From NCBI GenBank assembly GCA_900491605.1, contig UESW01003830.1, forward strand, positions 1,473,782 through 1,537,781: a stretch of 64,000 bases of DNA, read 5' to 3'. The translations under genes were made by a program, and so were the position numbers. This DNA is from Calamus simplicifolius. Its lineage: Eukaryota > Streptophyta > Magnoliopsida > Arecales > Arecaceae. Under the pieces are notes generated by a model that was not told the DNA's origin, did no database searches, and saw nothing but the letters and a program-made list of their open reading frames with translations. How positions within the stretch are numbered: position 1 is the first letter of the stretch; every line of letters begins with the position of its first letter. Below are positions 59,411 through 64,000 of the stretch, piece after piece.

Positions 59411-59629
59411 ACCAATGACATGATTAGTTCGCTTAGAGATTGTTTCGATCAAATAGATGGAATTCACATTAAATATATTACAAATACAAGTGACATTAAA
59501 AATAAATTTTTGTTTTGTGTTGCCACCAAATTTAACCTTGTGCAATGGAGAGCATGGAAAGAGGGATCAAATCTCCTCTATACACAGAATATAACTCAAT
59601 TATGCCGTTGCATGAGAGAGCTTGATTAG
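59411..59629 (+). pseudogene. Possible PIF/Harbinger transposase fragment
   Basis: Directly beside element C an open stretch reads RDCFDQIDGIHIKYI and then FNLVQWRAWKEGSNLLYTQN. The order and spacing recall the nuclease core of Harbinger-type transposases (DC-x-AIDGTHI, then FD-x-x-F-x-Y-x-x-x-GWEGS). No inverted ends or further domains were found, and the similarity is weak. Confidence 0.35.
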
Positions 59630-60023
59630 AAAATATTACAAAGATAATTTGAGGGTGAAAATTTGGTCAATATGTTACGGTTATTAACTCTTACAGAGTT
59701 ATACTTTTTTTTTAAAAGACAAATAGATAATAGATTCCATGTCAATGATTTAAGTTATTAAATATGATTTACCGCTTTTAAATTACTTACACATAAAAAA
59801 CTATGTAATTTAGAAATCCTAACAACATATCAAATAGTCAAAAAAATATTATTTTATATTATTTAAAATATTTAATTTTTGACCACTTGATAATAGCTAA
59901 GGAATACTAAATGATATAACGTTCAGTCTCTAAGTGTATTTAAATATAAGCAATCATATTTAGCAACTCAAATCATCGATGTGATACTCTCTATCATCTA
60001 ACTATATATATGTGTGTGTAAAT
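59630..60023. other. AT-rich non-coding DNA
   Basis: No gene or clear repeat is seen. Confidence 0.55.
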
Positions 60024-60201
60024 AGGCTTGGCTATATTCGAATATAGCCAGGTTTAGATCTAGTTACCTTCTTCGCCCTTGAATCCATATAGTTTACGGA
60101 TCTCAAAAATGAAAAAAAGATGATTTTAAATTCCATGTAGATCAAAAGATGAGAAAATTATCGAATCATAAATTTTGCTATATTCAAATGTAATCAAACC
60201 T
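60024..60201. mobile_element. MITE, copy 2 of the TTGGCTATA family
   Basis: Left end AGGCTTGGCTATATTCGAAT; the complement of the right end reads AGGTTTGATTACATTTGAAT. At 178 bp it is shorter than the relative at 21000-21293. The left end contains the perfect 20-bp palindrome GGCTATATTCGAATATAGCC (60030-60049). Confidence 0.6.
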
Positions 60202-61209
60202 ACCCTTCTCTCTTTTTTTTTTCTCTTTATCTATATATAATTGTTATCCAAGTGTAATTTGAACATAGGCATATATATATATATATATATCGCTGCGTGT
60301 ATGTACCTCTCATTTTATTTCATAAGTAAATAAAATAAATAACATGCATCATAAAATTAGACTATACTTTTAAAATGATTCTATTAAATTATCCCTTCCT
60401 TTGAAAGGGAGTGAAGAAGCTACTACTTATCCTTTCTTTTGTTTTCTTTGTCCTATTGTTTAAAAACTAACCTATATTTTTAAAAAATTTGAGAACTAGA
60501 GTTACTTTTATTGTATAGCTTATTTCTATCTTTGGTTGAATGTCCTAGTCCCCTTGCCTAAATACTAATGCATGGTTGCTCTTTCTTTAGTAATTTCTTG
60601 GGATTTTTGATAACAGAGTAAGTTGCCAATTAATTTAGATAGCCTCTGATTCTATTTAATTATCTTTTTATCTTTAATTTTATTTATTTTCATGTAGTTC
60701 GGAAAAGGCTTAGATGAGTTGAGCATCTTTAATTTTATTTATTTATTTATTTACTTCTAATTTAGTTAACTTTTGCTTGGATTAATTTACTTTTCTATTT
60801 AAGATTATGATTCTTTAAAACATTAAGACTAATTTTAAATATTAGTGCGGATATTGTTTTTACTATAATTTAAATAACTTAATTTTAAAGATTTAAATGT
60901 TAAAGCTATCAAAGTAATTAAATTTTCTAATAAAATTATGTTTATTTATCATGATAGATTATGTTTTTAATTTTAATTATGTTTTAATTATTTATGCAGT
61001 TCAATCAAGCTATAGAATGGAGTAACCCAATCTGATCAAACTAGGTTGACAATCAACCTAGTTTTGATGGCCATACTCCTCATCCAATTGTTGAACATCT
61101 GTTAACGGCTTGTGGTTTAAATGAGCCCTTTTACAAGGACATTTCCAAACAAAGCCTTCGGGGGTAAAGAAGTTTTTCAACTTGTAGTAAGTAGCATCAA
61201 ATATTAACC
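60202..61209. other. AT-rich non-coding DNA
   Basis: Contains a TA run at about 60272-60291. No gene recognised. Confidence 0.5.
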
Positions 61210-61371
61210 ATGGTGGAGATGGTAAAAGAGAACAATCTCAAACTTACTGCTCTGATTTCAACTTTATTAGGACGCTATCATGTGGATGCTGCTATATATA
61301 TGACTGAAAGCAGTCATCTTACAACTCCTGAGGGACTTCGTTTTGAATTAATAATTGCTGAACTTATTTAG
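61210..61371 (+). other. Short open frame convergent with the WAT1-like gene
   Basis: A 53-residue frame from ATG 61210 (MVEMVKENNLKLTALIST) to TAG 61369-61371 (EGLRFELIIAELI). It overlaps the stop codon of the WAT1-like exon by a few bases. It may be a transposon scrap or lie in that gene's 3' UTR; not recognised. Confidence 0.25.
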
Positions 61372-61788
61372 ACTTCTATAGTGCCATTTTCTTTCGCATC
61401 CGAAGAGACTTTTCTACCAACATCATCTAAAGAGGCTTTTCTATCAACGTCTTTTGATGTATTATTATTTATTTGTTCTTTTCTTTGTCCCCAAAGAACG
61501 CTGTAGAGGCCTCCAGCCATGAGAACTCCTCCCAAAATACTGCATCCAACGACATTGAAAAAAGAAAGCAAAATTAGATTTTAAGCACGTTACAAGTTGA
61601 GAGAGAGAAGATCACAATTAGATAATGAAATGACACCTTTCCAAATTAACTATTTCTCCTAAGAGAAAAGATGAGCACACGACTGTGATGATTAAAGTTA
61701 AAGGAGTGGACATGGCTAAAAAAACAGGGCCTTTCCTCTCAATGACCCAAGACTGCAAGTAAAATGAAACTCCCGTGACGATGATTCC
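61368..61788 (-). CDS. WAT1-related (EamA) transporter, last two exons
   Basis: Two minus-strand exons. Exon 61788-61637 (152 bp) follows an ATGCAG acceptor and reads GIIVTGVSFYLQSWVIERKG, PVFLAMSTPLTLIITVVCSS and FLLGEIVNLE: two membrane helices of the second EamA domain. The donor GTGTCA leads to a 97-bp intron. Exon 61539-61368 reads ILGGVLMAGGLYSVLWGQRKEQ, the final helix and the family hallmark, then a hydrophilic cytoplasmic tail ending in NGTIEV, TAA. The family contains plant membrane transporters, among them the vacuolar auxin transporter WAT1. Earlier exons (roughly the first two thirds) are not found between 61790 and 64000; they lie beyond a long intron or have been lost. The splice sites and frame look intact. 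Confidence 0.82.
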
Positions 61789-63690
61789 CTGCATGGATCA
61801 TTTAAAATCTAGATTTAGTTTTTGCAACATTTAAAAGAATTTTGGAATTTTTATGTGTTGAAATGTTGAAGATATTTTAAACAACTAAATTATTTCCATT
61901 GGCAATAAATAATATTTAAAGATATAGTTCCACAGAATCTATGTGTGATGTAACTAAATCATTGTTCCCAATCTAGGATCCATACCTTGTCCATGGGTCT
62001 GAACTTCCAGTATGGGTACGTATAGCATGAACCTCCATTCTCACAGATCCTATATGTAACTCATGACTTGAAAATTTTTCCATACATATATATATAGCTC
62101 TTGAATTAACTCAGAACTTTCTCATAGATTCTATATAAATCATGAAACTTCCCAGTTTTCTCAGACACAGGAAAAAAAAAAAAAAAACTTGGAACCTTTC
62201 CTGGGCATCTTTACAGCATTATCCAGGGCTATTGTGCTTGAGCAAAGATTACTTTACCAATCCTAAGGCTCTAAGCCCAGTCCAGTGTAGCCTTTGATTA
62301 CAAGTAGCAATGCTATATGACATTATGACATGGACAAATAGGCAAACAATCCCCCATATAAGTCTCTGCCCCTCCAGCAGGAGGTCTGATCGCATCTCTG
62401 CTTAAAATGAATCAATTTATTACTAAATGACTCTAGATTTATGAACGCCATCATTTTGAGTGCAAACACAAAACCTCTCTCTAATAAATAAATAGTCTAA
62501 TCTTGAAGCAGATTATACGTAGGATGTAAAAGCCAAAACAGTGCCCCTGAGAAGGAGCACGAGGGTTATTCATTTGTACCATATCGTATCAAAATTCTAA
62601 AGTTTTTTACCTTCTAAATTGGAAACAAAGAGGAGGAAAAAATTTATTTGTAATTCTTGTACTCTATCTTTACATATTACTTTTTTAAGGCTCTTAAAGT
62701 ACGTACATATGCTATTTGTGAATATAACTTTCTCTTTTTTTCTCTTTCTTTATCTAAATAAAGATGTAAATTATTTTCTTCCTCTTTTCCTTCTTTCTGA
62801 ACAAGAACAAGAAGAGGGTAATTACCCTTTCTTACCTTTCCTTTCATTAACCTTTTTTTTCTTCTTCTTCTTCTTCTTCTTTCACCCTTCTCTTCCCCTC
62901 CGAAAATCCAAACAAACCTTAAAAGAAAGTATCAAGGCATGCCTTTTTAACAAAATAATTGGCCAAACCTAATTGAGTTAAATCTTTCAAGCCGGCTTGA
63001 ATCCAAGGGCTCCAGTGAATTAAGCCGATTCTTAGCTTGGTTGGATTTTTGACTTGAGTCAAATTTGACTCTAATTTGTTGTCCCAACCTGACTGATCTT
63101 ATTTAGGTCAAGATCTGACTCTAATTGATTGGGTTGTTCTAATCTGATTAGCCGGATCAAATTGGACCCATCGGGATTAAGTCTAACTTAGCAATATTTG
63201 TCTTATTAAAAGAGTATATAATTTAATTGGTTAATTGATAACTAATAATTTGTAACAGTAATAACAATAATCACCATTAGGTGACTTTGATCTTGGCTTG
63301 AGGCCAAAGCCCAATGCATCCACCCTATCCTTATTTAATTAATTAAAATAAATAAAGAATAGTAAATAATTTTATAATTGCAATTAGATTAAGGATCTAT
63401 TAAATAACAATTGTTGTTAAGATTGATTCAAATTTCATTGGAGATCATTCCTTGTTGGATGAGCAAGAGTGTTAGTCAGAATCTTGCGCCTTGATATTCA
63501 TGCTAAGGTAAACTCTACACTTCAATTAGACTAGAATTAGCAATTATTAAGAATAAGGATTTAGGATAATAAATAGGGACTAAATTATCTTTTGATGGTG
63601 GTTAGTTTTTTAATTGCTAATATCAAGATTATTGATTGTATTAGAAGTTTCTAGTGGATAGCTACACAATGAACCGTATTGATTAGCGAA
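61789..63690. other. Long intron or upstream DNA of the WAT1-like gene
   Basis: No WAT1-type exon was recognised. It contains an A run at 62170-62186 and (TTC)n at about 62859-62882. Confidence 0.45.
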
Positions 63691-63694
63691 TTGA

Positions 63695-63885
63695 GGTAAG
63701 GATCCTTGCATATACTTATGTGTAATGTGTAAGAATCCTGGCAGATACATTTATGTGATATGTAAGAATTCTTAGCTTATACCTTTATAAGATATTTAAG
63801 AATCCTAGGTAGATGTATTTATGTGACGTGTAAGAATCCTTGACAGATACATTGATGTCGTGTAAGGATCCTTGCACATGCTTTT
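63695..63885. repeat. Degenerate tandem repeat of about 33 bp
   Basis: Six diverged units built on GTAAGAATCCTTGACAGATA and CATTTATGTGATGT, spaced about 29-36 bp apart. Confidence 0.65.
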
Positions 63886-64000
63886 GTACAATATGGGAGT
63901 ATGCATCATATTATCATAATTATCATTCTATTAGCATGACTTTAGTTATGTATATATATGAATTATTTTAAAACTATGATAGTATATTTTCGCTATATAT

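Overview
The window is nuclear DNA of a flowering plant, most likely a monocot. The signs are a very GC-rich intronless gene at 40.3 kb beside AT-rich genes, plant families (a trihelix-like factor, a WAT1-type EamA transporter), and nested plant LTR retrotransposons. A palm or related monocot is a guess. No bacterial or organellar features were seen.

Layout: 0.6-0.8 kb, a possible last exon of a gene entering from the left. 1.6-2.5 kb, solo LTR 'D' with perfect 5-bp target duplications. 3.2-12.1 kb, a dead RTE-type LINE on the minus strand, split by Gypsy element 'A' (3558-10492), a non-autonomous derivative with a broken gag and only the tail of pol. 12.3-14.4 kb, a trihelix-like transcription factor gene with one frameshift. 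17.9-36.3 kb, two diverged copies of a two-exon segment; in both, the intron is full of transposons: a TIR element with a nested solo LTR plus a MITE in copy 1, and the complete 11.1-kb Gypsy element 'B' (25074-36184, minus strand) in copy 2. 39.0-39.9 kb, a second LINE relic. 40.3 kb, an intact 189-aa membrane protein gene. 43.8-44.9 kb, a small two-exon acidic protein gene. 46.3-59.4 kb, Gypsy element 'C' (minus strand). 59.4 kb, a possible Harbinger transposase scrap. 60.0 kb, a second MITE. 61.4-61.8 kb, the last two exons of a WAT1-related transporter on the minus strand.

Elements B and C belong to the Tat-like branch of Ty3/Gypsy: gag, protease, reverse transcriptase, RNase H, a second RNase H-like domain, then integrase. 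Both carry, between integrase and 3' LTR, an antisense multi-exon gene (N-terminal domain like the 'putative gypsy type transposon' family, C-terminal coiled coil) and, between that gene and the end of pol, a tandem-repeat array. C and A share a 141-bp repeat; B has an unrelated 75-bp repeat that extends the pol frame. A and C share LTR end, primer-site region, gag and repeat array, so A looks like a deletion derivative that a C-like element could have mobilised.

All transposon coding regions are broken by stops and frameshifts. The host genes that look intact are those at 40.3 and 43.8 kb; the trihelix gene is complete apart from the frameshift. All functional statements come from reading the sequence; no database search was made.
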